A stretch of 64,000 bases of DNA from Croceibacterium atlanticum (GCF_001008165.2 NZ_CP011452.2:1240001-1304000), one strand, 5' to 3'. Shown: positions 35,113 through 44,989, counted from the stretch's first letter. Notes: generated by a model not told the origin, from the sequence alone. Made by a program: numbers and translations.

Positions 35113-35600
35113 GCAGCGTGATGATGGACGATCTCGACAAGATCATGACGGTCATGCAGGCCGCCTTCGATCCGGCTTTTGGCGAAGCCTGGACCCGGCG
35201 CCAGGTGGAAGATGCCCTTGCCTTGCCCGGCACGCATTATCTGCTGGCCAATTCGCGGGGTGAAGCCCCCCAACCCGGCGAAATCGTGGCCGGCTTCACC
35301 ATGTCGCGCAGCGTGTTGGACGAAACGGAACTGTTGCTGATCGCGGTTCATCCCGATTTCCGCAACCGGGGTATTGCGACGCGATTAATAAACAGGTTCG
35401 CATACGAAGCGTATCAGCAGGGTGCCCGCAGACTATTTCTCGAAATGCGGGAAACGAACCCGGCGGAAGCGCTCTATCTCCGAATGGACTTTCACAAAAT
35501 AGGTCGCCGAAAGAACTATTATCGCCGTGGCGCGGGCGATCCTGTCGATGCAATTACCTTTGCCAGAGAGATCGACGAATCCGTTCTGACAAGTGATTAG
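35109..35600 (+). CDS. rimI: ribosomal protein S18-alanine N-acetyltransferase RimI
   Basis: A 163-residue GNAT acetyltransferase. The acetyl-CoA binding motif is VHPDFRNRGIATRLINRF, followed by LFLEMRETNPAEALYLRMDF (exactly twenty residues), IGRRKNYYRR and the C-terminal DAITFARE, all typical of RimI. It acetylates the N-terminus of ribosomal protein S18 and perhaps other proteins. It is translationally coupled to tsaB by a four-base overlap. Confidence 0.93.
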   Translation: MSSVMMDDLDKIMTVMQAAFDPAFGEAWTRRQVEDALALPGTHYLLANSRGEAPQPGEIVAGFTMSRSVLDETELLLIAVHPDFRNRGIATRLINRFAYEAYQQGARRLFLEMRETNPAEALYLRMDFHKIGRRKNYYRRGAGDPVDAITFAREIDESVLTSD

Positions 35601-35734
35601 CCGAAGATTCTACGAGACTTCACTTAAGGGCACTTGTCTCACGCAACCGATTCTGCAAAGGGCTCTCTGGGCCGCGACGGGAATTAATACGCGCCCAATA
35701 AGAGCAGCGGGTTGCAAAGAATAAAGGATTACCG

Positions 35735-36181
35735 ATGGAAACTGTAGAAAACGACATGACCGAAACACTTATTACGCTGACTTCGGACATTGTCGCAGCC
35801 CATGTGAGCAACAACAGCGTTCCGGTTGAAGAAGTCCCGACTCTGATCACGAACGTGTATGGTGCTCTTGCCGGTCTCGGCGCGAAGCCCGTGGAAGAAG
35901 AAAAGCCGGAACCGGCAGTATCGATCCGCGCTTCGGTCAAGTCCGATCATCTCGTTTGCCTGGAAGACGGCAAGAAGATGAAGATGCTCAAGCGTCACCT
36001 GATGACGGAACATGGCATGACGCCGGAAGAATATCGCGCACGCTGGAACCTCCAGGCCGATTATCCGATGGTGGCGCCCGATTATGCTGAAAAGCGCCGC
36101 ACACTGGCGAAGGAAATCGGCCTGGGCCGCAAGCCGGGCCAGCGCCGCGGCCGGAAGAAGAAGGCCGCAACCGCGTCCTGA
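35735..36181 (+). CDS. MucR family transcriptional regulator
   Basis: A 148-residue Ros/MucR zinc-finger regulator, in alphaproteobacteria an H-NS-like silencer and regulator of exopolysaccharide and cell-cycle genes. An N-terminal oligomerisation helix (LITLTSDIVAAHVSNNSVP) precedes the finger with Cys75, Asp78, His88 and His93 in CLEDGKKMKMLKRHLMTEHG, then MTPEEYRARWNLQADYPMVA (exactly twenty residues) and a basic tail. The second Cys of the classical finger is replaced by Asp, giving a C-D-H-H set. A strong terminator follows, so it forms its own unit. Confidence 0.93.
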   Translation: METVENDMTETLITLTSDIVAAHVSNNSVPVEEVPTLITNVYGALAGLGAKPVEEEKPEPAVSIRASVKSDHLVCLEDGKKMKMLKRHLMTEHGMTPEEYRARWNLQADYPMVAPDYAEKRRTLAKEIGLGRKPGQRRGRKKKAATAS

Positions 36182-36206
36182 GGACAGGCTTCGCGCCAAG
36201 GTTGAA

Positions 36207-36244
36207 AAAACGCCCCGCCCCGCCCATAAGTGGCGGGGCGTTTT
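36207..36244 (+). terminator. rho-independent terminator after mucR
   Basis: Stem AAAACGCCCCGCC (36207-36219) / GGCGGGGCGTTTT (36232-36244), 13 bp with a 12-base loop and a terminal T-run, 26 bases after the mucR stop. Confidence 0.92.
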
Positions 36245-36252
36245 GCATCTAA

Positions 36253-36687
36253 TTGGGACGAAACTTGCAGCAATCCATCGATCTAGAAGCGCTCTGTGCC
36301 GAACGCGGCCTCCGGATTACCGAACAGCGCCGGGTTATTGCCCGCGTCCTTTCGGAGAGCGACGATCACCCCGATGTGGAAGCGCTGCATGCGCGCGCCT
36401 CCGCCATCGATCCGAAGATTTCCATCGCAACAGTGTACCGCACGGTGCGCCTGTTCGAGGAAGCCGGCATTCTCGACCGGCATGATTTCGGCGATGGGCG
36501 CGCCCGTTACGAAGCCGCGCCCGAGGCACATCACGATCATTTGATCGATGTTGAAACGGGCAAGGTAGTGGAATTCGTCGATCCCGAACTGGAAGCGCTG
36601 CAACGCGTGATCGCCGAAAAGCTCGGCTATCGGCTCGTCGATCATCGTATGGAGCTGTACGGCGTCCGCATCGACCGCGAGGATTGA
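36253..36687 (+). CDS. fur: Fur family transcriptional regulator
   Basis: A metal-responsive repressor of about 140 residues. It has the DNA-binding helix region LRITEQRRVIARVL and ISIATVYRTVRLFEEAGI, and the metal-site sequence EAHHDHLIDVETGKVVEFVDPELE (cut). The CxxC pair seen after HHDHL in many Fur proteins is absent (IDVETG instead), as is usual in alphaproteobacterial Fur. The start is uncertain: TTG 36253 or TTG 36265, both non-ATG; the latter begins nearer to the usual family start. It follows the mucR terminator closely and is a candidate regulator for the iron locus at 12-19 kb. Confidence 0.9.
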   Translation: MGRNLQQSIDLEALCAERGLRITEQRRVIARVLSESDDHPDVEALHARASAIDPKISIATVYRTVRLFEEAGILDRHDFGDGRARYEAAPEAHHDHLIDVETGKVVEFVDPELEALQRVIAEKLGYRLVDHRMELYGVRIDRED

Positions 36688-36724
36688 GGCTGGCCGCACC
36701 GGCTGGCGCCGCGCCCTGATCTGG

Positions 36725-37417
36725 GTGCGGATAGGCGCGATCGCATCTGTCTTTGCGATCGCGGCCCCGCTTCAATTGCTTTTCACCCTGTTCGGCCGGC
36801 GCGACCTGATCCCGCCGGTATTTCTGCGCATTGTCAGCTGGCTGTGCGGATTGCGCGTGCGGGTGGAAGGGCGGCCCTGCACGGGCACCTTGCTGATGCT
36901 GGCCAACCATCTGAGCTGGCTGGACATTCTCGCCCTGGCCGGGGCTGGCCGCAGTGCCTTTGTCGCCAAGGGCGGGCTGGCCGGGCACCCCTTCCTCAAA
37001 TGGCTGTGCGACCAGAACGACACCATCTATGTCACCCGCGAGAAGCGGGGCACGATCGGCCGCCAGGTCGAACAATTGCGCAGCGCCCTTGCCCATCGCC
37101 GGATCACCGTATTTCCCGAAGGCACGACTGGGGACGGCACCAGGCTGCTGCCTTTCAAGAGCGCGCTGCTTGCAGCCGTGGAAGCGACCGGGATGGAGGT
37201 GACGGTGCAGCCCGTCGCGCTGGTCTATGAAGATGCGGAAGCCATCGCCTGGGGTGATGAGCCGGGCCTGGCCAATATCTGGGCCATTCTTGCCCGAACC
37301 CGCCCGATCCGCCTGACGATCCGTTTCCTCGATCCGCTGGAAGGGGATTTGCATCATTGCCGCAAGCAGATGACCATTGCCGCGCAGGAAGCCGTGGCCA
37401 AAGCCTTGCCGCTTTAA
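36725..37417 (+). CDS. lysophospholipid acyltransferase (PlsC-like)
   Basis: A membrane-bound acyltransferase of about 230 residues adding an acyl chain to lysophosphatidate or related lipids. The catalytic NHxxxxD motif is NHLSWLD and the glycerol-phosphate motif is FPEGTTGDG. An N-terminal hydrophobic segment (IGAIASVFAIAAPLQLLFTLF, cut) would sit in the membrane. GTG 36725 is used, but the frame stays open upstream to the end of fur, so translation may start earlier. It lies between fur and miaB, a position conserved in many Sphingomonadales by general recollection. Confidence 0.9.
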   Translation: MRIGAIASVFAIAAPLQLLFTLFGRRDLIPPVFLRIVSWLCGLRVRVEGRPCTGTLLMLANHLSWLDILALAGAGRSAFVAKGGLAGHPFLKWLCDQNDTIYVTREKRGTIGRQVEQLRSALAHRRITVFPEGTTGDGTRLLPFKSALLAAVEATGMEVTVQPVALVYEDAEAIAWGDEPGLANIWAILARTRPIRLTIRFLDPLEGDLHHCRKQMTIAAQEAVAKALPL

Positions 37418-37438
37418 ATTCCGGCATAAATCCCGTAG

Positions 37439-38794
37439 ATGCCCGGCCCCATGCGACAGAGTGACGCCCCCAGGACCTACAGGGTCAAGAGCTTCGGCTG
37501 CCAGATGAATGTCTATGACGGCGAACGCATGGCGGAATTGCTTGCCGAGAAGGGCATGTCCCCCGCGCCGGAAGGCGAGGAAGCGGATCTGGTGGTGCTC
37601 AACACCTGCCATATCCGCGAAAAGGCGGCGGAGAAGGTTTATTCCGATATCGGCCGGCTGGTTAAGAAGGGCGAAGAGGCCGGGCGCAAGCCGATGATCG
37701 CCGTTGCCGGCTGCGTGGCACAGGCAGAAGGCGAAGAGATCATGGCCCGCGCCCCGGCCGTGGGCATGGTCGTGGGCCCGCAGGCCTATCACCGCCTGCC
37801 GGAAATGATCGACAGCGCGGCCAGCGGCAAGCGTGCGACTGATACGGACATGCCGGCGGATGCCAAGTTCGCCGCGCTCCCTTCACGGCGCAAAGTGGGG
37901 CCGAGCGCGTTTCTGACAGTGCAGGAAGGGTGCGACAAGTTCTGCACCTATTGCGTGGTCCCTTATACGCGCGGTGCAGAAATTTCCCGTCCGTTCAGCG
38001 ATTTGCTGCGCGAAGCTGAAAAGCTGGTGGAAAGCGGCGCGCGCGAGATCACCTTGCTTGGCCAGAATGTGAACGCATGGTCTGGCGAAGATGAGGCGGG
38101 CCGCCCGGTCGGCCTGGAAGGATTGGCAAGAGCGCTGGCAAAACTGCCGGATCTCAAGCGCATCCGCTACACCACCAGCCATCCCAATGACATGACCGAA
38201 GGCCTGATCGCCGCCCATGGGGAGGAGCCCAAGCTCATGCCCTATCTGCATCTGCCGGTGCAGAGCGGGTCCGACCGGGTGCTGAAAGCCATGAACCGTT
38301 CGCACACGGCCGAAAGCTATCTGCGCCTGCTGGAACGGTTCCGCGCCGTGCGCCCCGACATTGCGCTGAGCGGCGATTTCATCGTCGGTTTTCCGGGCGA
38401 GACGGATGCGGAATTCGAAGAGACGCTGAAGCTGGTGGACGAAGTCCGCTATGCGCAGGCATTCAGCTTCAAATATTCGCCCCGCCCCGGCACGCCCGCC
38501 GCCGGCATGGACAACCAGATCCCGCGCGAAGTGATGGATGAAAGGCTGCAACGCCTGCAGGCATCGCTCAACCGCGATCAGCTTGCCTTCAACCAGGCGA
38601 GCATTGGCAAGACCTGCGAAGTTCTGGTGGAGCGCAAGGGCAAGTTGCCGGGCCAATGGCTGGGCAAGTCGCCCTGGCTGCAATCGGTTTTCTTTGAAGG
38701 CGAAGCCGCCATTGGTGACATGGTGACGGTTGAGCTGGCAGAAGCCGGCCCGAATTCGATCCGGGGCCGGCTGCTGCAACTAGCCGAGGCCTGA
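37439..38794 (+). CDS. miaB: tRNA-2-methylthio-N6-dimethylallyladenosine synthase MiaB
   Basis: A 451-residue radical-SAM methylthiotransferase acting on A37 of tRNAs. Three parts are visible: the N-terminal UPF0004 domain with [15 protein letters not shown] and [17 protein letters not shown] plus [10 protein letters not shown], supplying the auxiliary cluster cysteines; the radical-SAM cluster [15 protein letters not shown]; and the C-terminal TRAM domain ending [11 protein letters not shown]. In many alphaproteobacteria phoH directly follows; here two minus-strand genes intervene. Confidence 0.97.
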   Translation: MPGPMRQSDAPRTYRVKSFGCQMNVYDGERMAELLAEKGMSPAPEGEEADLVVLNTCHIREKAAEKVYSDIGRLVKKGEEAGRKPMIAVAGCVAQAEGEEIMARAPAVGMVVGPQAYHRLPEMIDSAASGKRATDTDMPADAKFAALPSRRKVGPSAFLTVQEGCDKFCTYCVVPYTRGAEISRPFSDLLREAEKLVESGAREITLLGQNVNAWSGEDEAGRPVGLEGLARALAKLPDLKRIRYTTSHPNDMTEGLIAAHGEEPKLMPYLHLPVQSGSDRVLKAMNRSHTAESYLRLLERFRAVRPDIALSGDFIVGFPGETDAEFEETLKLVDEVRYAQAFSFKYSPRPGTPAAGMDNQIPREVMDERLQRLQASLNRDQLAFNQASIGKTCEVLVERKGKLPGQWLGKSPWLQSVFFEGEAAIGDMVTVELAEAGPNSIRGRLLQLAEA

Positions 38795-38801
38795 TCCCGC
38801 G

Positions 38802-39548
38802 CTATTGCGCGAGAAAGGCCCCGTCGACCGGGTAATAGGCGCCGGTCAGGAAACTCGCCGCATCGCTGAGCAGGAAATTGGTCAGCGCGGCGACTTCCTC
38901 CGGCTGTCCGAGCCGCCCGATCGGGTGCATCCCGACCAGCCCGTCCAGCTGCTTCTTCGACAATGCCCCTTCGATCAGCGGCGTTTCGATGAAGGCCGGG
39001 CCTACCGCATTCACGCGGATGCCCTGCGCCGAATATTCCAGCGCCGCCGTCTTGGTCAGCCCGCAAACCGCGTGCTTGGCCGCCACGTAATGCGCCGCGC
39101 CCCGCCAGCCGACCGAACCGAGGATGGACGCCATGTTGACGATGGATCCGCCGCCATTCTCCAGCATGGCCGGAATCTGGTAGCGCATACTGTAGAATAC
39201 GCCGTTCAGATTGACGTCGATCACCCTGCGCCAGTTTTCCAGCGCCATCTCCCCCGTGCTTTGCTGGTCCCCTGAAATACCGGCATTGTTCACGGCGAGA
39301 TCCAGCCGGCCGAATTCCCGGACGGCAAATGCCACCATGGCTTCAACCTCCTCCGCCTTGGCGACATTGACGGCATAGGCCAGCGCGCCCGCGCCCAGTT
39401 CCCCGGCAACCGCTTCTGCGCCCTGCGAATTGTAATCCGCCACCAGCACGCGCGCGCCGCGCCCTGCCAGATCCCGCGCAATGGCCGCGCCGATGCCCGA
39501 TGCGGCTCCTGTCACGATGGCATTCTTGCCGGAAAAATCCTGGGACAT
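38802..39548 (-). CDS. short-chain dehydrogenase/reductase
   Basis: A 248-residue classical SDR using NAD(P). Cofactor motif TGAASGIG, structural NNAGIS, catalytic Ser in NMASILGSVGW and YxxxK in HYVAAKHAVCG. A C-terminal FLTGAYYPVDGAFLAQ closes the fold as in 3-oxoacyl-ACP reductase-like and glucose-dehydrogenase-like SDRs, so the substrate cannot be fixed. ATG 39548 has AGGAGAGGAA upstream. It is 40 bases after the P-type ATPase on the same strand, and ends 8 bases from the convergent miaB. The two minus-strand genes interrupt the miaB-phoH order. Confidence 0.9.
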   Translation of the reverse strand: MSQDFSGKNAIVTGAASGIGAAIARDLAGRGARVLVADYNSQGAEAVAGELGAGALAYAVNVAKAEEVEAMVAFAVREFGRLDLAVNNAGISGDQQSTGEMALENWRRVIDVNLNGVFYSMRYQIPAMLENGGGSIVNMASILGSVGWRGAAHYVAAKHAVCGLTKTAALEYSAQGIRVNAVGPAFIETPLIEGALSKKQLDGLVGMHPIGRLGQPEEVAALTNFLLSDAASFLTGAYYPVDGAFLAQ

Positions 39549-39588
39549 TGTTCCTCTCCTTTCGATGCGACGGTGTGGGGATAAGCGG

Positions 39589-42001
39589 TCAGCCGTGCCC
39601 CATCCAGTGTTCGACACGCAAAAGATGCCGTGCCTGCGGCAATGCGCGATGTTCTATCAGGCGATAAATGCCCCCGACCAGCAAGCTGGCAATCACGAAA
39701 CTGGCAATCGCATAGGCCCAGACCGCCAGGGCCATCGCCCAGCCCACCGGCGCCATGAACCAGCCATAGACCACCACAAGCGTGCCAAATATCTGCGTGA
39801 TTTCGCATGGCAGGACCAGTTTCCAGCTGGGCCACGGGCGCGACCATACGCCGCCCTTGTTCCGGGTGAGATAGATTGTCATGTGGCCGGCCACCAGCAG
39901 CTTGAGAAACACCAGGGACTGCACGGTTTCGGGCGGCATTTGCAGCCAGTCGCGCACGAACCAGAACAGGCCGAAACTGGAAAACACACCATAGACGCCC
40001 AGCGCGCCTGCAATCGCCAGCACGCGGCGCATGTCCCAGCGCAGCGGGCGGCGTGCCATGGCCGCGTTGTCATAGGCGATGGCCATGATCGGGATGTCGT
40101 TCAGCAATGCCAGCAGCACCACCATCACCGCCGTGACCGGATAGAAATCGAAGATCAGGATACTGGCCGTCATGAACAGCAGCAGGCGGATCGTCTCCGC
40201 GATACGAAAAATGGCATAGCCGGTCATCCGTTCGAATATCTGCCGCGCTTCCTCGATCGCGCGGTTGATGACCGAAAGGCCCGGAGCGGTCAGCACCAGG
40301 TCGGCCGCCGCTGCCGCCGCGTCGGTCGCCCCGCTCACCGCGATGCCGACATCGGCCTGTTTCAGCGCTGGCGCATCGTTCACCCCATCGCCCGTCATGC
40401 CGACAATATGCCCGGCCTGCTGCAGGGGCCGCACGATCTCGAACTTGTGTTCGGGAAAGACCCGCGCGAACCCGTCCGCCGCCTCGATCGCGCCCAGCCT
40501 GTCGCCCGGGGCATCCCGGCCGAAGATCGTGTCCGCCACCACGATATTGCCGCCCATGCCCAGCTGGCCGGCAATATGACGGGCTATCGCCTCGTGATCG
40601 CCGGTGACCATCTTGAAATCGAGGCCCATGGCGCGCGCATCCGCAATGGTTTCCGCGCTGTCCTCTCGCGGGGGATCGGACAGAGATAGCAGGCCGAGGA
40701 AGCGCCACGCACCCTCCCCGTCCCTTCGCGCCACCGCCAGCGTGCGGAAACCCTTGTCCGCATGGGCAATTACTTCGGCTTCCATCGCGCTGCGCTGGCC
40801 GCCCTGCAGGGTGCAGAGATCGGCGATGACCTGCGGCGCCCCCTTGGTTGCGACGATGGTGCGGCCGCCCCGCTCCGCCTGCGCTTCCGCCCGTTTCATC
40901 ACCGGATCGAAGGGCTGGAAATGGGTTATCTTCCAGCCTTGCAGATCCGCCATATCGGCCTTGTCCAGCACCGCTTCGTCAATCGCATCGGGCGCATCGG
41001 CCCGGCAGGCCAGAGCGGCTGCCTGCACCAGCTCGCTCTCCTTCACTCCTTCCGCCAGCCACGATTCGCCCAGAGAGAGGCGGTTCTGGGTGAGCGTGCC
41101 GGTCTTGTCGGTACAGAGCAGGTCCATCCCCGCCATTTCCTCTATCGCGACAAGGCGGGAGACGATGGCCTTCATCCGCGCCAGCCGTTCCGCCCCCACG
41201 GCCATCGTCACGGACAGCACGGCCGGCAGGGCCACCGGGATGGAGGCGACCGTCAGGATCAGCGCGAATTGAACGGTTTCGACCAGCGGATCCTGGCGGA
41301 ACAGGGCGACCATCCCGATCAGCGCGACCAGCCCGATCGTGCACAGGATCAGGAAATTGCCGATCCGCAGCACCGCCCGCTGGAAAAGCGACCGGCTGCG
41401 CGCCGTATCCACCAGCCGCGCGGTCTTGCCGAAATATGTGTTCATCCCGGTGGCCGTGACGGTGCCGGTCATCTCCCCCAGTTTCACGATCGCGCCGGAA
41501 TAGGCGATATCGCCCGGCTTGCGATCGACCGGCAGCGATTCCCCGGTGAGGACCGACTGATCGAGGCTGAGATAATCGCCGCCGCTCAACCGGATATCGG
41601 CGGGCACGATACTGCCCAGTTTCAAGGCGACGAAATCGCCCGGCACCAGCACCCGTGCGGGCAGATCCTTCCATTCGCCATCGCGCAGGACACGGGCCAT
41701 GGGGGCAAGCCGCCGGCGCAGCAGGGCAATGGCATTATCCGCCTTGTATTCCTGCCAGAACCCTACCCCGGCATTCACGATCAGCATGGCGAGGATGATG
41801 GCCAGTTCTTCCCAATGGCCGAGAACGGCGCTGAGCAATGCGGCCACTTCGATCATCCAGGGGATCGGCCCCCATGCGAAATTGGCGATCCGCGCCAGCA
41901 GGCCGGTCTGTTTTTCCGCGAGGACATTCTCGCCATTGCGCGAGGCGCGTGGCGGCCTCCTCCCCGGTCAGCCCCGTTTCCAAATATGGCGCATCGCTCA
42001 T
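39589..42001 (-). pseudogene. proton-type P-type ATPase, frameshifted near N-terminus
   Basis: A P3A-like plasma-membrane cation (H+) ATPase. The main open frame (M at 41856, 755 residues) has the phosphorylation site CTDKTGTLTQNR, TGES in DQSVLTGESLPV, MVTGDHEAIA and MTGDGVNDAPALKQADVGIA (exactly twenty residues), plus six C-terminal helices. The true start with a ribosome binding site (AGGAGAAGGCGG) is at 42001 in another frame, giving MSDAPYLETGLTGEEAATRLAQ; the sequence then continues in the main frame as NGENVLAEKQTGLLARIANF (exactly twenty residues). The switch lies at about 41935-41938, where RLAQ meets GENVL with one base between them; a 2-base deletion best restores family spacing. 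It may be a true pseudogene or an assembly error. Confidence 0.85.
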
Positions 42002-42198
42002 CCGCCTTCTCCTGCTGGCCTCCAGGACGGCAGACTGCGCATTTTCGCGCGAGCGTTAATCTGGGGATGTTCCGGAGTTTGCAGGCGCCGGATGGCGGCC
42101 CGTGGCATTCAGGCGACTTTCCACCGACATATGTTCCGGCATGACTTGCCTCTCGCAATCCGTGGATTATCTTTCGAATCCTAGTGCGAAAGGAGCGC

Positions 42199-43233
42199 AT
42201 GGCCCGAAAAACATCTCGCGCAGAAGGGGATACGGTGCTCGCCCACCCCGAAGATCGTCGTGACGCAGGGCGTCGCGCCAGGGTGGAGGTTCTGTTTGAA
42301 GAACAGGCCATGCTCGGCCCGTTATTCGGCGAATTCGACGCCAATCTGGTCCAGATAGAAAACCGGCTCGGCGTGTTCATCGCTGCGCGCGGCAACAAGG
42401 TGGTGATCGAAGGGGCGGAGGACGAAGTTGCCCGCGCCCGGCAGGTCCTGCTGGCCATGCACGAAAAATTACTGACCGGCGGAGAGCTGGATTCGGGCAT
42501 GATCGAATCGCTTATCGCCATGTCCAACGAACCCACGCTGGACGGCATCATCACGGGCGAGGCCAAGGGCCCGCCGATCATGATCCGCACCCGCCGCAAG
42601 ACGATCAGCCCGCGCAGCGCGGCCCAGGCCGAATATATGCGCCAGCTCGCCAGCCGGGACATTATCTTCGCCCTTGGCCCGGCGGGCACGGGCAAGACCT
42701 ATCTGGCCGTGGCCCAGGCGGTCAGCCAGCTGATCACTGGCAGCGTGCAGCGCCTGATCCTGTCCCGCCCGGCGGTGGAAGCGGGCGAACGGCTGGGCTT
42801 CCTGCCCGGCGACATGAAGGAGAAGGTCGATCCCTATCTCCGCCCGCTTTACGATGCGCTGTATGATTGCATGCCGCCCGAACAGGTGGACCGGCGCATC
42901 GCCAGCGGGGAGATCGAAATCGCCCCCATCGCCTTCATGCGCGGACGGACCCTGTCCGATGCCTTCGTCATCCTGGACGAAGCGCAGAACACCACTCGCG
43001 AACAGATGAAGATGTTTCTCACCCGCTTCGGCCAGAACAGCCGCATGGTGGTGTGCGGGGATCCCCGGCAGGTGGATATACCCGGCGGCATCGGCCAGTC
43101 CGGCCTTGCCGATGCGGTCGCCCGACTGGAAGGCGTGGAAGGCATCGGCACCTCCCGCTTCACCGCGGCCGACGTGGTCCGCCACCCGATCGTTGGCCGG
43201 ATCGTCGAAGCCTATGAAGGGCAGGACGGCTGA
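42199..43233 (+). CDS. PhoH family ATPase
   Basis: A 344-residue PhoH/PhoL-type ATPase with an N-terminal KH-like region and the P-loop GPAGTGKTYLAVAQA; RPAVEAGERLGFLPGDMKEK (exactly twenty residues) and the Walker-B block AFVILDEAQNTTREQMKMFL (exactly twenty residues) are diagnostic, followed by GDPRQVDIPGG. Such proteins are linked with YbeY in RNA processing. ATG 42199 has AAAGGAG upstream, though the frame is open to a GTG at 42184. It begins the phoH-ybeY-corC run. Confidence 0.95.
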   Translation: MARKTSRAEGDTVLAHPEDRRDAGRRARVEVLFEEQAMLGPLFGEFDANLVQIENRLGVFIAARGNKVVIEGAEDEVARARQVLLAMHEKLLTGGELDSGMIESLIAMSNEPTLDGIITGEAKGPPIMIRTRRKTISPRSAAQAEYMRQLASRDIIFALGPAGTGKTYLAVAQAVSQLITGSVQRLILSRPAVEAGERLGFLPGDMKEKVDPYLRPLYDALYDCMPPEQVDRRIASGEIEIAPIAFMRGRTLSDAFVILDEAQNTTREQMKMFLTRFGQNSRMVVCGDPRQVDIPGGIGQSGLADAVARLEGVEGIGTSRFTAADVVRHPIVGRIVEAYEGQDG

Positions 43234-43238
43234 GATTT

Positions 43239-43348
43239 GCCGGATCGATCCGGCACCCCGCCCGCTCTCGTCACCCCGGGCTTGATCCGGGGTCCAGCTT
43301 GCTTCCGCCGAGTTGAGAAATGGCGCGATCCCGGATCAGGTCCGGGAT
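43239..43348. repeat. REP-like palindromic repeats between phoH and ybeY
   Basis: Three dyads lie in the 287-base gap: the perfect palindrome GCCGGATCGATCCGGC at 43239-43254, CCCCGG/CCGGGG at 43274-43292 around gcttgat, and ATCCCGGA (43328-43335) / TCCGGGAT (43341-43348). The cggg-cttgatcc-ggg style is that of dispersed intergenic repeats in Sphingomonadales genomes. The first two could act in phoH transcript ending. No gene is seen in the gap. Confidence 0.65.
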
Positions 43349-43520
43349 GAGAGCAGGGCATGGCGCAAGGTCGAGGCTTCCCTACTGGCCACAGCTCGCG
43401 CTATGCGGGCGGAATGTGTCATCCTTCCGCCCCGTCCCGTCTTTCCCCGCCCATCGCGGGATCGAAGGCAGCGCATTTTTCGCGCACAGGACAGTGTTCC
43501 AGGCGTTCCAGCCGTGCACC

Positions 43521-44039
43521 ATGCGCGACGAGTGGAGCCGTCTGATGCAGCTCGATATCGATATTGAGGATCCGTGGCCGGCGGGCGACTGGGAAGCTCT
43601 GGCCGAACGTGTGGCGCAATGCGCGATTTCGGTCGCGCCGGAGCTTGGGAATGAACGGCTGGCGGCCAGCCTGCTGTTCACCTCGGATTCGCAGGTGCAT
43701 GAACTCAACCGCGAATGGCGCCAGCGGGACAAACCCACCAATGTCCTCTCCTTCCCCATGCTGGAGCGGGAGGACTTGCTGGAATTGCAGGCCGACGGAC
43801 CGCCCGAACTGCTGGGCGATATCGCCCTTGCCTGCCAGACCTGTGCGCGCGAAGCCGCCGAAAAAGGCGTTTCCCTGCAAGACCATGCCGCGCATCTTGT
43901 GCTTCACGGATTGCTCCATCTGGCAGGGTATGATCACGAAATTTCCGCCGCGGATGCCGATGCGATGGAGGCAATGGAAACAAAGGCGCTTGCGCAAATG
44001 GGAATCGGCAACCCATATGAAGAGCCGCAAACAGAATAG
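43521..44039 (+). CDS. ybeY: endoribonuclease YbeY
   Basis: A 172-residue zinc-dependent endoribonuclease needed for 16S rRNA 3'-end maturation and ribosome quality control. The zinc site His129, His133 and His139 is in VLHGLLHLAGYDHE; NREWRQRDKPTNVLSFPM and ELLGDIALA are the other conserved blocks. The start is ATG 43521 or ATG 43545, the latter giving MQLDIDIEDPW. It follows phoH after the repeat-containing gap and precedes the corC-like gene by 17 bases. Confidence 0.95.
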   Translation: MRDEWSRLMQLDIDIEDPWPAGDWEALAERVAQCAISVAPELGNERLAASLLFTSDSQVHELNREWRQRDKPTNVLSFPMLEREDLLELQADGPPELLGDIALACQTCAREAAEKGVSLQDHAAHLVLHGLLHLAGYDHEISAADADAMEAMETKALAQMGIGNPYEEPQTE

Positions 44040-44056
44040 GGAAAAGCGACAGGGCG

Positions 44057-44989
44057 ATGCCCGACGTTACGAAACAGGGCGATTCCAGCAATGGAGACGC
44101 GGACAGTAGGGGCGGATTGTGGAACGCAATCCGACGATTCTTCGACGAAGCGGGCGAAACCTCGCTCCGCGCACAATTGGAAGAAGCGATTGACGAGCAT
44201 GAGGGGGAGCACGCCTCAGGCGAACAGATACCCGGCAAGGGGGATCTTTCGGCGGTGGAACTCACCATGCTGCGCAATCTGCTGCATTTCAGCGAGCATG
44301 ATGCCGATGACGTGGCGATTCCCCGTGGGGAAATCATCGCCGTGTCGGCCGATGCCAGCTGGGACGATCTGATCGGGATCTTTTCCGAACACGGCCATTC
44401 GCGCCTGCCGGTCTATCGCGACATGCTGGATCAGGTAATCGGCATGATCCACATCAAGGACGTGTTTCCCTATCTGGCCCACGGCAAGGCACCGCCTTCC
44501 GACTGGACGGTGCTGATGCGCCAACCGCTTTATGTGCCGCAGGCACGCGGGGCGCTGGACGTGCTGGCCGATATGCGCGCCCGCCGCATTCATCTTGCCA
44601 TCGTGGTGGATGAATTTTCCGGCACGGACGGGATCATCACGATCGAGGATCTGGTCGAGGAAATCGTCGGCGAGATCGAGGACGAGCATGACGATGCGCC
44701 GATCGACCTGGTGGTCGCCATTGGCGAAGGCATGTGGGATGCGGATGCCAGGGCGGAACTGGACGACGTGGCCAAGATCGTCGACGATCCGCGCATTGCC
44801 GAGGTCGAGGAAGCGGTCGACACGCTGGGGGGGCTGGCTTTCGTGCTGGCCGAACAGGTGCCGCCACCCGGCACGGTTCTGACCCACCCCAGCGGCTGGC
44901 GGATCGAAGTCACTGCCGGGGATGAAACCCATGTCACCCGGCTGCGGCTCCATCGCCCAGAAGCGGAAAGCGAACCGGAAACGGAATGA
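44057..44989 (+). CDS. CBS-domain hemolysin/CorC family protein
   Basis: A 310-residue soluble protein of the CorC/TlyC type. An acidic N-terminus leads to DLSAVELTMLRNLLHFSEHD (exactly twenty residues), then two CBS domains (about residues 85-210: EIIAVSADASWDDLIGIFSE and VLADMRARRIHLAIVVDEF) and the transporter-associated CorC-HlyC domain ending RIEVTAGDETHVTRLRLHRP (exactly twenty residues). CorC proteins influence magnesium and cobalt efflux. In most relatives the apolipoprotein N-acyltransferase gene lnt follows; here it does not. Confidence 0.92.
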   Translation: MPDVTKQGDSSNGDADSRGGLWNAIRRFFDEAGETSLRAQLEEAIDEHEGEHASGEQIPGKGDLSAVELTMLRNLLHFSEHDADDVAIPRGEIIAVSADASWDDLIGIFSEHGHSRLPVYRDMLDQVIGMIHIKDVFPYLAHGKAPPSDWTVLMRQPLYVPQARGALDVLADMRARRIHLAIVVDEFSGTDGIITIEDLVEEIVGEIEDEHDDAPIDLVVAIGEGMWDADARAELDDVAKIVDDPRIAEVEEAVDTLGGLAFVLAEQVPPPGTVLTHPSGWRIEVTAGDETHVTRLRLHRPEAESEPETE

